From positions 5,115,127 to 5,179,126 of the forward strand of contig CM037464.1 in NCBI GenBank assembly GCA_021014325.1: a stretch of 64,000 bases of DNA, written 5' to 3'. Shown here piece after piece: positions 33,450 to 44,794 of this stretch. Each line of letters opens with the position of its first letter. Position 1 is the stretch's first letter. The translations under genes and the position numbers were made by a program. Origin of the DNA: Plazaster borealis (Eukaryota > Echinodermata > Asteroidea > Forcipulatida > Labidiasteridae). The notes beneath the pieces were generated by a model. It ran no database searches. It saw only the letters and a program-made list of their open reading frames with translations, and was not told the origin of the DNA.

Positions 33450-33690
33450 TAGAAAACCTTCGTAACGTCAGATTTTCGTCCTTGGAGTGTCTTACAACGT
33501 ACAAAACCTACATTGATAAATTCCTAGACTCAAATAAAACCCATCATCGCAAGGCTCTTTGTAGTATGTGCATAACATATAATTGTTTCTCTCAGCAATA
33601 CAAAATGTGACTTATAACCTTGGTCAGCGGCCGGAAACATTGTGCATTGTTTTGTGACACCCCCAATGTTTTCTACAGTAATGAGGGAAG

Positions 33691-33912
33691 TACTGCAAAA
33701 ACTTGGGTGTTAAAATGACACCATGGGTTTTGTTACATATAGATACCGAAGAGAGAATCAAAATCAGGGGTGTTAAAATAACACCATTATAATTGTCTTT
33801 TGCAGAAATTAGTGTTATTTTAACACATGGTGTGAATTTGTGATTCTTTTTTGGTATCTTTTTGTGACAACACCCATGGTGTCAATTTTAACATCCCAGT
33901 TTTTGCAGTGTA
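33691..33912. repeat. Palindromic MITE with 'ggtgttaaaat' arms, paralogue
   Basis: Ends tactgcaaaaacttgggtg and 'ccagtttttgcagtgta' are inverted copies flanked by TA. Paralogous to 19653-19900, so it entered before the A/D duplication. Confidence 0.8.
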
Positions 33913-33925
33913 AGCCTGGGCCCAA

Positions 33926-34172
33926 TTTCACGGCTCTGCTTACCGTAAGCAAAGAATCGGCGCTTTCGGAAGCAGGGAATTCCGCGCTTACGTCAAGTGT
34001 ATTTCACGGGTTAGCAGGGAATTTTTGCTTGTGCGCGTGCGTCGTCCACGTTACTATAGGCATTCTACGCTTACACAGCTAGCGCAGAAATTCGGCGCTT
34101 GCTCGGTAAGCGGAGAATGGTGATCGCAAGCGCAGAATTCGGCGGTACGCAGAGCCATGAAATTGGGCCCAG
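33926..34172. repeat. MITE with 'gggcccaatttca' ends and an empty site in unit A
   Basis: Ends 'gggcccaatttcacggctct' and 'agccatgaaattgggccc'. Unit A reads 'gtaagcctggttctttacac' across the same point (19900-19918), so this insertion followed the duplication. The exact few-base target duplication is hidden by the GG/CC ends. Confidence 0.8.
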
Positions 34173-34320
34173 GTTCGTTACACTCATTCTATGCATACTT
34201 TTGAGTAGTATATTCCTTTGCTCGACGGTGGTGTCTTTAACGTCTTCTGTACGCCGTGAGGTATGCGTAGGGTATATAGGTGTTTCTTTATATTTGTTTT
34301 AAATTTGTTCTCAAACCGGT

Positions 34321-35125
34321 GTCACGGTCTCAGCTATCCGGCGTGCTCAGAAATCCGGGTGACCAAATACGGTAGCATTATGTCATGCCATGTCTGCGCA
34401 CAGCAAGCGAAATTAGTCCATTTTAGTCCCGTGCTGAGTCGTGTTGCCATACATGTACTGCTCTCTGGCGGAGAGGTAGCTGTCATGGCGGCGTACATGA
34501 GCAGAAGTACGAACGGTCAACGCGTGGATCGTTTAAGAGAATTTTGTGAGCAGAGCGAGAGTATCAATCACTATTTAACCCTGCGTTTTTATGAAGAACA
34601 CAATCATTTTCAAATGGCCTAAACCATTCGATATTGAACCTACTCAATTCATCCAAATAAACAGCCAGGTCACTGCTTACAGCCATTGTACAAGTATACA
34701 GAAGAAGCCTTTTGGAAACCATATGGTTCATTTCTCGCAGTAGTAGCGATTGACCCCAAGGTCAAGAAACTGCTGTGCAATTGCTATGGGATTTCCGGGA
34801 GAGCTGGTCATTGATGGATTTTTTGCCATTTGTCTAGGTGTAGTTGGGGAACTTTGATTTTTTTAAAAACTTTTGAAGAAAAAAAATGGCGGAGTACCGA
34901 CTGTTTAAATAAAAACGGACACCCAATGAGTGACCGATGGCTTCATGGAATGTTTTAAACAGCGGGAAATATGCAGAAGGGTCGACAGAGGTTAAGAAGA
35001 TCAAAAGAGGGTCATTCCTTGCAAAGTCAAAAATTATACGCGTACAGGAAACCACGACTATACAGCGTGAATGCCCGGCTACGTCACTCGGGTAACTGAG
35101 CACGCCGGATAGCTGAGACCGTGAC
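34321..35125. mobile_element. 805-bp TIR element with 6-bp target duplication
   Basis: Terminal inverted repeats of about 32 bp start gtcacggtctcagctatccg at the left and appear complemented at the right. The flanks are exact ACCGGT copies (34315-34320 and 35126-35131). Unit A is uninterrupted here (ttctcgagccggtttatct). The interior lacks a transposase frame, so it is non-autonomous. It landed next to the 'ggagcc' MITE. Confidence 0.9.
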
Positions 35126-35139
35126 ACCGGTTTATCTGC

Positions 35140-35300
35140 ATAACGTAGGCCCTTTTCGAAACCAGGGCTTTGGCTTAGGCTCCGTCAGTAATTTTAAGAA
35201 CGTACATATTTAGTATGGTACTTCACACAGGGTGCCTAAGCCGGAGCCGGAGCCGGAGCCGAAGCCAACGCCGTGGTTTCGAAAATGGCCGTAGTCTACG
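35140..35300. repeat. Foldback 'ggagcc' MITE, copy 4
   Basis: Same arms and hexamer core as the other copies. Three ggagcc hexamers precede 'gaagccaacgccgtggtttc'. Confidence 0.8.
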
Positions 35301-36180
35301 AGTTTCTTTAAAAAAAAACTAAGAAAAAAAAAGTTCACTGAATGATATACCTTCAACACTAATTAAAGCATAACGTATAGTTACTTATTTGTGTTTACAA
35401 CAATTTAAACTGCTTAAAGGTGTTACACATAGGATTGGTAGAGCTGAAAAATTAATAGTCGCAGACATTGTTCATGTTTCGTGTGATCAACGATATGAAA
35501 GAAGAAAACAAAATGTGAAAATTTGGGCTAAATCCATTGTGTGGTTCGGAGAAAATAGTTTCATGCACAATTTTCAGCATGTAAACACATTGTCCTAAAC
35601 TTTAGTTATAACAAACGAAATCAGCTGTTGCGTTTTTTTCTTTAGGTTTTCAGATACAGTTTTCTCGAATATTAGGACTTAATTTCAGGGGGAAAACAAA
35701 TTACAGAACATTTCATAGTCAGTAAGCTTTCAGACTAAAATTAAACAATGATATTTGTTACCCTTACCAATCCTTTACAATGAATCTCAGTGCTTTGTGA
35801 AATCGTCCCCTGTTGTTTTGGGTCGAGTAAAGCAGAAAAAAGGTTTTTGATGAAGTACAGAAATGGACCAAAAATGCAATTGGTGTTTTCTTGTACATTT
35901 ATTCTCCTTTTAAAGTGTGAAATATTAATTTATCATTAAAATTGGGGCCTGAAGTTAAACGACTGAATAAAATAAAAAAAACAAATAAAATTTGTCTCAC
36001 CTACCGTTTACATATTTCCTCAAGAATAAACACATAAACGGCTCTATCAGCTCATAAAAACACAGTGAACTCCTGCTCAAAATATCTCAAGTGAAAAGTC
36101 CTACATAATCAAAAAACTGTCTAATTAATGAAGTGAAAATGAGTACTCCAGTTTGCAGTGATCGCGATTTCATGCACGCC

Positions 36181-36350
36181 TTGAGTCAGGATTGAAACCG
36201 TTTCAAGACGTGATGCGTCGCGATGATCTGAACATCTTACGGCTCATAGAAGAAGCAGTTCTCCTCGAGTCAGGATTGAAACAGTTTCAAGACCTGAGGG
36301 TCGTGATGATCTGAACATCTTACGGCTCATAGAAGAAGCAGTTCTCCTCG
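36181..36350 (-). repeat. 84-bp repeat at L4 3' end (2 units)
   Basis: One full unit and one unit with a small deletion (gacctgagggtcgtgatg). The shortest array together with that of L5. Confidence 0.88.
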
Positions 36351-37057
36351 TACTTGATATCAGCGACGTCAGCTTCAATGCGACTGGCATAGTTGAGCTG
36401 ACAGCTCGTCTTGTTATCAGCTTGCTTCCAGAGATTGAAGGAACGGCAGAGAGGCTCCGCCCAGCACGCCAGACCACACCCAATGGACTCCTTGACCGGA
36501 TAGCTCTTGATCTGATGGTTGAGCAGACACTGCTGTTGTACGTGAATGTAACGGCGGCGTGGCCGACGGCACCCGTACGCAAGAGCCGACATTTCACAAG
36601 CGACAAAATAATTGTAATGACACCCACTATCTGCCCATTTGCCTCCAAACTTGCCTACCAATCTGACGCATTTTTCTCTGTGCCCATTGGATGGTTCGGT
36701 GTCGGCCCAATGTCTAAAAATCGAAGTTCCCTCATGGTCCGAGCAATTGAAATGCTCTTCATCATATCTGTAGCAGTTGATCCACAGCTGTAGATCTGAA
36801 CTTTTGGCGCCTAATTCTTTCATCCCTGTACTTATTTCTCCCCACACAAAGATATGTTCTTTCATCGAGTTTGGGAAAACAAGACTTACTCTGGGCCGGT
36901 CACAAGCCTTCGAAGCTTTGAACCAATTCATCTTCTGAGGCAGTAAGATGTAGCAGGAGTCTTGCCAAGTCAACCAGCTGGGAGGACACGCTGCTTGGAG
37001 TGCCCGTAGTAGGTGAACCATTAGAATCATCATCTCGCAAAAGACAAATGCCTTCAT
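36320..37057 (-). CDS. Lectin L4: intact secreted C-type lectin with PAN-like domain
   Basis: 245 residues. Signal peptide MKAFVFCEMMILMVHLLRAL.. ends near LQA|AC. The long-form lectin domain keeps the CPPxW..DSC pair, KAC..FVACEM, and CVRL..GC. The Ca-binding EPN position reads EPSN, and the WND position reads WADSGC, so the classical calcium/sugar site is degenerate. The PAN/apple-like part (from YGCRRP) has seven Cys and ends YEENCFFYEP. The coding region is a single exon. Its product is likely secreted; a recognition role is inferred from family. Confidence 0.92.
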   Translation of the reverse strand: MKAFVFCEMMILMVHLLRALQAACPPSWLTWQDSCYILLPQKMNWFKASKACDRPRVSLVFPNSMKEHIFVWGEISTGMKELGAKSSDLQLWINCYRYDEEHFNCSDHEGTSIFRHWADTEPSNGHREKCVRLVGKFGGKWADSGCHYNYFVACEMSALAYGCRRPRRRYIHVQQQCLLNHQIKSYPVKESIGCGLACWAEPLCRSFNLWKQADNKTSCQLNYASRIEADVADIKYEENCFFYEP

Positions 37058-38037
37058 CTTAATATTATCAAATTGTAATTACTCGTTGAAGGTGAAAATT
37101 GTTAAATCTCTTGAATGTATCTACGAGTTTGAAATCTTCAAAGAACTCCGGTAAATCAAGTCTTGTTTCTACAAGGATCAGAAAGCTTTGTCTGATGTCT
37201 GATTAGAGCTCACCTTAAAGTCGTCTGTTCAGTTCAGCAGTAGGAATAATTGTGGCAAAATAGATGCTTGGTAAACACCGAGCCGTTGCTTGGTGATAAA
37301 ATGATAAATATATAATTTATTTTACGCTCGTCTCGACTATCCAGTGTATATTATAATGTGTGCACTTAAATTACAAATAATTTAGAGTGAGGGATAATAA
37401 TCCAAAATAAACCAGCTAATATTAATAATGATATGTAGGCCTATGTAATATTATTTTTGTTTGCAACGGCGGCGGTTGGTTGTATATTTGCATCCGTCTG
37501 CATTATTGGATATCTGAACGTAGTGTAAGATTATTGTATTAATCAAGGGTTGCTCTTTTCTAAAATTAGCTATTCAAATAATAATTTCAAAAATACGGTA
37601 AACACGTCACAAATTCACTTTAAAATCTCCTCATGTTGAAACACCTTAGCGGCTCTTGCAAAAATAATAACTGTGCTCTTCAGAGAGAAAAACAACACAG
37701 TTAAGGAGAGTGTCAGTACCGGCGTTTGAATTAGACTGTGTTTTAAAGGTGAGTTATACAAAAAGTCGGCTCAAAGATGAGATTCGATCAATATATTATT
37801 TGAATCAGGAACTCATGTCTATATTTGCTTCATGCTTTAGAGTCACTTGTGATATCGGCGGCACCAAACTGGCACACCTCAATTCCTTTTGACATAATTG
37901 CAGTTTTAACTATTTTGACTAAGCATTGAAAAAAAATGTGTTTCTTTAATGTTCGTTGTCGTTGAACTATTATAGTTGGTGTAATAACGCAAAGTGTGAG
38001 ATGGACGGGAATATTGATTCATAAACCGGTTTGTTTA

Positions 38038-38198
38038 CATACGTAGACTCTTTTCGAAACCTTGGCTTCAGCTGAGGCTCCGTCAGTAATTTTAAAACCT
38101 ACACATTTAGTATGGTACTTCACACAGGGTGCCTAAGCCGGAGCCGGAGTCGGAGCCAAAGCCAACGCCGTGGCTTCGAAAACGGCCTTAGTCTACGA
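38038..38198. repeat. Foldback 'ggagcc' MITE, copy 5
   Basis: Same structure as copies 1-4. It marks the right border of unit D, just as copy 2 marks that of unit A. Confidence 0.8.
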
Positions 38199-38376
38199 GT
38201 ATCTTTACCAAAAACACATTAACAAAAATGTCACTGAGTATAGCATACCTTCAACACCAATGCAAAACGTAAAGTCACTTAACAATTGGGTGAACAACAA
38301 ACTTCTTAAATATACAATCTACTTATACTTTTCAGCAAAAACGAGCACGGCAAGATTCATACGAACATATTATTAA

Positions 38377-39354
38377 AGGGATACACCGGCTGAATTGGGC
38401 TATTTGGGCTACAAAATAGACTAAAATATGACTTCAACGGTCTTCCAGGAATGAAGAAGAACAGTCTATAAAAAAAATCATCAAATTTAGCCGTTTTTGA
38501 GCATTTTTAAACAAAAATGAAGGTCGCGTGATAGTTCGAACCACAACTGGTTCAAATAATCACGTGACCTTCCGAGTTAGTTTTACTTCCAGCCGTTTAA
38601 AAGTAACTTACCAAACAAAATTTAAATCTTTTTTTTACCCAATTATTAACGAGTAATTGACGAAAAAGATCATGTATTCAAATTATCGCTACAAGTTGTA
38701 AATAATGGTGAAAAATCCAACGTAAGATTCGCATTCAAAGAGTCCATGTAACGGAGGCGTGTTGCATGGCCCAAAGGCGTGGAGCAATCACAACCTAAGC
38801 CTTGGGGGCATATCCCGTCAGCCGGTGCCACATCCCATGCAGAGCTGTGTGTTGAGAGAGTTGCGACATGGAGGGACCAGCTTTCTCCGGTCATGTGGTT
38901 GCTGGACGCCATTTTGTTCCTAAATGCAGCACAACCCAATGGGCAGACTAGTCTGGCACCCTGTATTTGCCAATGCATTTTTTGGAGACAAAATGGCTTC
39001 TAATCGCAAGTTGTCGCAACTCTCTCAATATACGGCTCTGATCCCATGGGGCCAGAGAGCGTTGAAACCTAGGGGCATGAACTCCTCAGCTTGCCAATAG
39101 CCGTGGCTTAGGAGCCTGTCTGGGGGGTTGGGAGCCAGACCATAATAACGTTTGGTTCCAAGGGGGTTTTAGGCAGTGCCCGTGTTGGATTGACTGCGCT
39201 GCACACACTCGGCTGGAAAAGCGTATACGCTGACCTTTGACCGCGTTTTGTTTTTTTCACTATTTTTCGTTAATTGCGTGCTAATTTTATGATTTATTTA
39301 TTGTTTGTGACTCTACTTCACTAAATTACGTAAATGGTGAGCTGGTGTGCCCCA
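38377..39354. mobile_element. 978-bp TTAA-flanked element (piggyBac-like, non-autonomous)
   Basis: Flanked by TTAA at 38373-38376 and 39355-39358. Ends AGGGATACACCGGCT and 'agctggtgtgcccca' are imperfect inverted repeats. The equivalent unit-B sequence (about 23750-23775) is continuous from 'cattcatacgaacat' to 'aataagccgcacg', confirming an insertion. No transposase is present. Assignment to piggyBac rests on the TTAA target only. Confidence 0.75.
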
Positions 39355-39857
39355 TTAAGTAAAATAAGCCGCACGTAATAGTACAAATCTTTCTGACGAT
39401 TTTTCTTCTTTTCTTTCCAGTAAAATCTTTATACCTAACTTTACAATGACTCTGAGTTCTCAGTGAAATCGTCCCTTGTCGTTTTGGCTCGAATAAAGCA
39501 CAAATAAAGGTTTTAACAAAATGTACAAAAAACGACAACAAATGCAATTTGTATTCTCCTGTACATTGTTCTCCATTCAAAAATTTGAACTATTCACTTT
39601 AATTTTAGAAATTGGGGTATGAAGGTAAATGACTGATTAAAATTACACACAAAATTAGTCTTACCTACCAGTTACATATTTCCTGACGTATAAACACATG
39701 CACGACTCTATCAGCTCATAAAAAACACAGTGAACTCCTGCTCAATATATTTCAAGTTAAAGATGTAGTCCTACATAACAATGTCAAATCACGAAACTGT
39801 CAAAATTATGAAGTGAAAATGAGTACTCAGTTTGCAGTGATCGCGATTTCATGCAAG

Positions 39858-40030
39858 CCTTGAGTCAGGATTGAAACAGTTTCAAGACGTGTTGCGTCGC
39901 GATGATCTGAACATCTTACAGCTCATAGAAGAAGCAGTTCTCCTCGATTCAGGATTGAAACAGTTTCAAGACGTGATGCGTCGCGATGATCTGAACATCT
40001 TACGGCTCATATAAGTAACAGTTTTCCTCG
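39858..40030 (-). repeat. 84-bp repeat at L5 3' end (2 units)
   Basis: Two units. The last, nearest the gene, has the 'ataagtaacagttttcctc' variant that changes the tail to YLYEP. Confidence 0.88.
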
Positions 40031-40752
40031 TTCTTGATATCAGTGACGTCAGCCTCCATGCGACTGGCATAGTTGAGCTGACAGCTCATCTTGTTATCAG
40101 CTTGCTTCCAGAGATTGAATGAGCGGCAGAGAGGCTCCGCCCAGCACACCAGACCACACCCAATGGACTCCTTGACCGGATAGCTCTTGATCTGATGGTT
40201 GAGCAGACACTGCTGTGGTACGTGAATGTAACGGCGGCTTGGCCGACGGCACCCGTTCGCAAGAGCCGACATTTCACAAGCAACAAAAAAATTGTAATTA
40301 CACCACCTATCTCCCCATTTGCCTCCATATCTGCCTGCCATTCTGACGCAGTCATCTCTGGGCCCATTAGTTGGTTCGGTGTCGTTCCAATTTCTGAAAA
40401 TCGAAGTTCTCTCATAACCCGAGCATATGAAATGCTCTCCATCATATCTGTAGCAGTTGATCCACAGATCTAGATCAACTGAACTTTTGGCGCCTAATTC
40501 TCTCATCCGTGTACTCATTTCTTTCCATAGAAAGATATGTTCTTCCATCGAGTTTGGGAAAACCAGACTTACTCCGGGCCGGTCACAAGCCTTCGAAGCA
40601 TCGAACCAATTCATCTTCTGAGGCAGTAAGATGTAGCAGGAATCTTGCCAAGTCAACCAGCCGGGAGGACACGCTGCGTCCAGAACGACCAAGATGGGCA
40701 ACAGATTAACCAATATGAAATTCTTGAACGAAGCACAAGTTGCCATATTCAA
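40000..40752 (-). CDS. Lectin L5: intact secreted C-type lectin with PAN-like domain
   Basis: 250 residues. Signal peptide MNMATCASFKNFILVNLLPI.. ends near VLDA|AC and is unrelated to that of L1-L4. The lectin domain spans residues 27-161 and keeps the long-form Cys pairs. EPN is replaced by EPTN, and the WND region reads WGDRWCN, the best preserved in the family. The PAN-like domain (162-250) has Cys at 168, 182, 199, 203, 209, 224 and 245. From the lectin start to the tail it is nearly identical to L6, and the 2.2 kb upstream is also duplicated. Confidence 0.93.
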   Translation of the reverse strand: MNMATCASFKNFILVNLLPILVVLDAACPPGWLTWQDSCYILLPQKMNWFDASKACDRPGVSLVFPNSMEEHIFLWKEMSTRMRELGAKSSVDLDLWINCYRYDGEHFICSGYERTSIFRNWNDTEPTNGPRDDCVRMAGRYGGKWGDRWCNYNFFVACEMSALANGCRRPSRRYIHVPQQCLLNHQIKSYPVKESIGCGLVCWAEPLCRSFNLWKQADNKMSCQLNYASRMEADVTDIKNEENCYLYEP

Positions 40753-42970
40753 CGGCTGTTTTATAGAAACGTAGCTCTCAAGAGTGATCTACAACAGTTT
40801 GGCTTTACGTCAAAGTATACCGCTTCACTGTCTTGGTATCTGGTACATTTTCAGTCATGACACACTAGTCTGAACAGGGCAAAATATAGGATAAAGGCTT
40901 TATCGGTGGTGTTGTTTACTTGCTGTTGCCCGGCAACAATATTGGTTAGGGATTGTAATTGTGCATTTTACCACGAATTTGATAAAATTAACGACAACCA
41001 ATTATCCCTGCCATCGATTTATATTAAAATTAATCACGGGTAACAAATTGCCTGTAGGCCTGTTTATTGAGTTCACTCATTAGGCCTCAATTGAAACCCT
41101 TCAAGACTCGCAGCCTCGATACAATCGCTCCTTTTGGTCAGAAAACGAATTTCTTTGTGCCTGTAATTGTGAAGTTACCATAAAGTTGATCTAATTATGA
41201 TAAATATGGTCCATTCCCTCAGTTTATAATTGACAAAATGTTGCTGAAGAGGCGAAGCGGTAGACTCGTTACAGGGAAAGAAAAGAAGACTTCAAGGACC
41301 AAGTTCGTCAGTTGTGACTAACGGCACGCACAGTTTCTGTTTTATAACTGCTGGTTGACGTCAGCAGAGTTCAATATATCACGCCCGATATACTAAGGGC
41401 AGAGGGTAGGCCTACCACCCATTGCTCCCATACTTTAAACGCTATTTTCCTCTTGTACAAGGTAACCCCTCAAAATCCTCTAAAGAATTCCTGAGATTCC
41501 AAGCACATATTGAAGACATAGGGGTACCACCATGCCCCATATCGAGCACCAAATGAAGTCCAATGCTAACTTGCCGGTGATTCTTCTAAGCAGAATTAGT
41601 GACGCAAGAATACAATAGCATTGGGTTTATCTCATACTACTTAAAAACAGCAGAATTACTTTAAATACACAAATATCTTACCCACATTCTCTTGGGGATA
41701 GGCCAATTTTCATTCTTTTGGCGCGAATTTGAAAGCTCGTCAAAACGAACATTCATTTTCACTTAATGTGTAAGCAAAATGTTTTCTTTCGTTATGCGAT
41801 TAAAAAAAGATAACCATTCAATTTTAACAATCCACTCGAACAACCTTCAAATTCGCAACAGCTTTACGCAGAAATCTTTGATTAGTTGCTCCGCTAAACT
41901 GAATGCCGATTTCGCATGGCTAAAAGGAACGCCTTAAAAGTTTATTTGAAAATAATACTATTAAAAATGTTTGGCCTTAAAGTGAAATTGAATTGTTAAC
42001 AGAAGAGGCACAGTTGCCTCAAAATTAATGCATGTAAGTGAAAATAGGCTGCTTTTATCGCAAAAGGCTGCGAAAACATAGGTTTTTCTAGTCAATTAAA
42101 GCCCAACAAAAATAAAAATTTAAAATAAAAATCAATGGGGGGGGGACACGCATTGAAATTCACACCATTCCCTCTCGATTCAATCAAACTAGAGTTTCTT
42201 TTTAGCTAGTATTACATTCGATTTCTTTGTCGTGTATGCTTTCATTCCTCTAATTCAGCTTCGTTTTAGTCATTCTACATCTTCATAACAGGCTTCGAGA
42301 GTACATTTTAACCATTATTCAGTTGAATTTCTACTACCTATTCTTAAAAAAACCCAGGAATTTATTGCTAGTTTTGTTTTCTGTTTCGCTTATGGGCAAT
42401 GAATTGTCAACTTCTCTGCGTTCAAATTAAACATGATTGCCACCCCTCTAGGAATTCTCTTAGGAATTCGCCGTATTTTTGACCGCGTGAGGGCATATGT
42501 GGACCAATTTCACGCAATGAAAAACAAGTAAACAAACAGGTTTGTTTTTCCATTTTTGTTACTATTATTATTTACGTATTTCGTCACGAAAACTACATAC
42601 AGGCAATTCAAATAAGATGAAACTGTAATTGTGATGAAAGCGCCCTCATGCGGTAAAACATATGGTCAAATGTACAGCAAATCTCCTGGCCAAGGGCCAA
42701 TAACCTCTCCCGGCTGAACTTAATCATGTCTTCCAGATGGCTTGGTAGCTTGGTATTTTTTTATTTGGTCTAATGGGCCTATATCTGATGGTTTAGACCT
42801 TTTATATGGGATTGTGTTCACCCCGCACAAATAATACATGCTATTACAAAACAAACTGTTCGAACCAGCGCGTTTGTGCGAGTACGCGCGTAGAAATGGT
42901 GTATACAATAAACCTCTATACAAACTTCCTCTATCTCCATCTGAACGTAGTATGGTAAGAATCATCAAAA
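40753..42970. repeat. L5 upstream flank, left copy of a 4-kb segmental duplication
   Basis: Nearly identical to 44795-46975, offset about 4042 bases, differing only by scattered substitutions and small indels in G- and A-runs. No gene was recognised inside. The high identity of non-coding DNA points to a very recent duplication. Confidence 0.92.
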
Positions 42971-43735
42971 GTGATGTTTTTGTAAAAGAAACCTAAAAAA
43001 AAACCTGCCCCTAATATCACATATTTCCCAGCGATTTTTCATCTTTCCTTTCTCACTAAAATATCCTAAAATATCAAATTCGTCTGCATGTGTCGATACT
43101 TCATTTTGTATTAGGGTGCTGAACGGTCGCTCATTCTTTAAGCAATTCGTTGTGCCGAATTATTGAATCTATCCCTCTCTAGAAATGACCGCAAAATAAT
43201 GAATTCCGAAAATAAATCATGCTTCCCAAAGACGCATGCGGGCGCCCTTCGCCATCTTTGGATTCAATATTCTGAGCCTCTCAAGGGTGAGCTGCGGTAA
43301 TAACTGAACAAACTCGGTTCATTCAGCCCCCCCCCCCTCCCAATCTTAAGATGACTCTTTAAGTGCGTTGTAAAATCGGCCCAGCTTTTGTTTCGGGTCG
43401 AGTAAAGCAGAAAAAGGGTTTACAAATTATTTAACAAATGCAAATGGTAGGTTTTCTGTACAAAGTGTGAAATATTCAAGGGGCGTGAAGTTAAATGACT
43501 GCTTAAAATTACACATACAAATTAGTCTCACCTACCGTTTACATATTTCCTCACACATTTCCAAACATATACACGGCTCTATCAGCTCATAAAAACACAG
43601 TGAACTCCTGCTCAAAATATCTCAAGTCAAAGATGTAGTTCTACATTACAATGTCAAATCACGAAACTGTCAAAATTATGAAGTGAAATGAGTAGGCCTA
43701 CTCAGTTAGCAGTGATCGCGATTTCATGCACGCCT
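42971..43735. other. Spacer between the duplicated flank and the L6 3' end
   Basis: Includes a C-run at 43328-43336 and the conserved lectin 3' flank with its donor-like 'ctcacctaccg' (43528-43538). This stretch is absent between L6 and L7, where the flank joins the next unit directly at about 46972. Confidence 0.6.
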
Positions 43736-44073
43736 TGAGTCAGGATTGAAACAGTTTCAAGACGTGATGCGTCGCGATGATCTGATCATCTTACGGTTCA
43801 TAGAAGTAACAGTTCTCATTGAGCCAGGATTGAAACAGTTTCAAGACGTGATGCGTCGCGATGATCTGAACATCTTACGGCTCATAGAAGTAACAGTTCT
43901 CCTCGAGTCAGGATTGAAACAGTTTAAAGACGTGATGCGTCGCAATGATCTGAACATCTTACGGCTCATAGAAGAAGCAGTTCTGCTGGAGTCAGGATTG
44001 AAACAGTTTCAAGGCGTGATGCGTCGCGATGATCTGAACATCTTACGGCTCATAGAAGTAACAGTTCTCCTCA
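43736..44073 (-). repeat. 84-bp repeat at L6 3' end (4 units)
   Basis: Four units with the same unit-by-unit variants as the L7 array (for example 'gatctgatcatc' in the first and 'cgcaatgatc' in the third). The two arrays were copied as a block. Confidence 0.92.
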
Positions 44074-44794
44074 TACTTGATATCAGTGACGTCAGCCTCC
44101 GTGCGAGTGACGTTGTTAAGCTGACAGCTCGTCTTGTTATCAGCTTGCTTCCAGAGATTGAAGGAGCGGCAGAGAGGCTCCGCCCAGCACGCCAGACCAC
44201 ACCCAATGGACTCCTAGACCGGATAGCTCTTGATCTGATGGTTGAGCAGACACTGCTGTGGTACGTGAATGTAACGGCGGCTTGGCCGACGGCACCCGTA
44301 CGCAAGAGCCGACATTTCACAAGCAACAAAAAATTTGTAATTACACCACCTATCTCCCCATTTGCCTCCATATCTGCCTGCCATTCTGACGCAGTCATCT
44401 CTGGGCCCATTAGTTGGTTCGGTGTCGTTCCAATTTCTGAAAATCGAAGTTCTCTCATAACCCAAGCAATTGAAATGCTCTTCATCATATCTGTAGCAGT
44501 TGATCCACAGCTCTAGATCATATGAACTTTGGACGCCTAATTCTCTCATCCGTGTACTCATTTCTTTCCATACAAAGATATGTTCTTCATCGAGTTTGGG
44601 AAAACCAGACTTACTCCAGACCGGTCACAAGCCTTCGAAGCATCGAACCAATTCATCTTCTGAGGCAGTAAGATGTAGCAGGAGTCTTGCCAAGTCAACC
44701 AGCCGGGAGGACACGCTGCGTCCAGAACGACCAAGATGGGCAACAGATTATCCAATATGAAATTCTTGAACGAAGCACAAGTTGCCATATTCAA
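44043..44794 (-). pseudogene. Lectin L6: recently disrupted duplicate of L5
   Basis: Signal peptide and domains are as in L5. A one-base deletion near 44588 (cttcatcg versus cttccatcg) shifts the frame after VFPNSM. A TAG at 44214-44216 replaces a Lys codon in SYPVKES of the PAN domain. Both fall in a copy whose flanks are almost identical to those of L5, so decay began right after duplication. Confidence 0.92.

Larger units (their letters stand above)
33450..38040 (-). repeat. Lectin duplication unit D (contains L4)
   Basis: Full-length paralogue of unit A. Two inserts are present here but not in A (33926-34172 and 34321-35125), and one TTAA MITE is present in A but not here. Confidence 0.85.

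Noticed and set aside
34263..34622. 119-codon open frame across the 805-bp element's left end
   Set aside because: It crosses the element boundary and the target duplication, so it cannot be an ancestral gene; no domain was seen.
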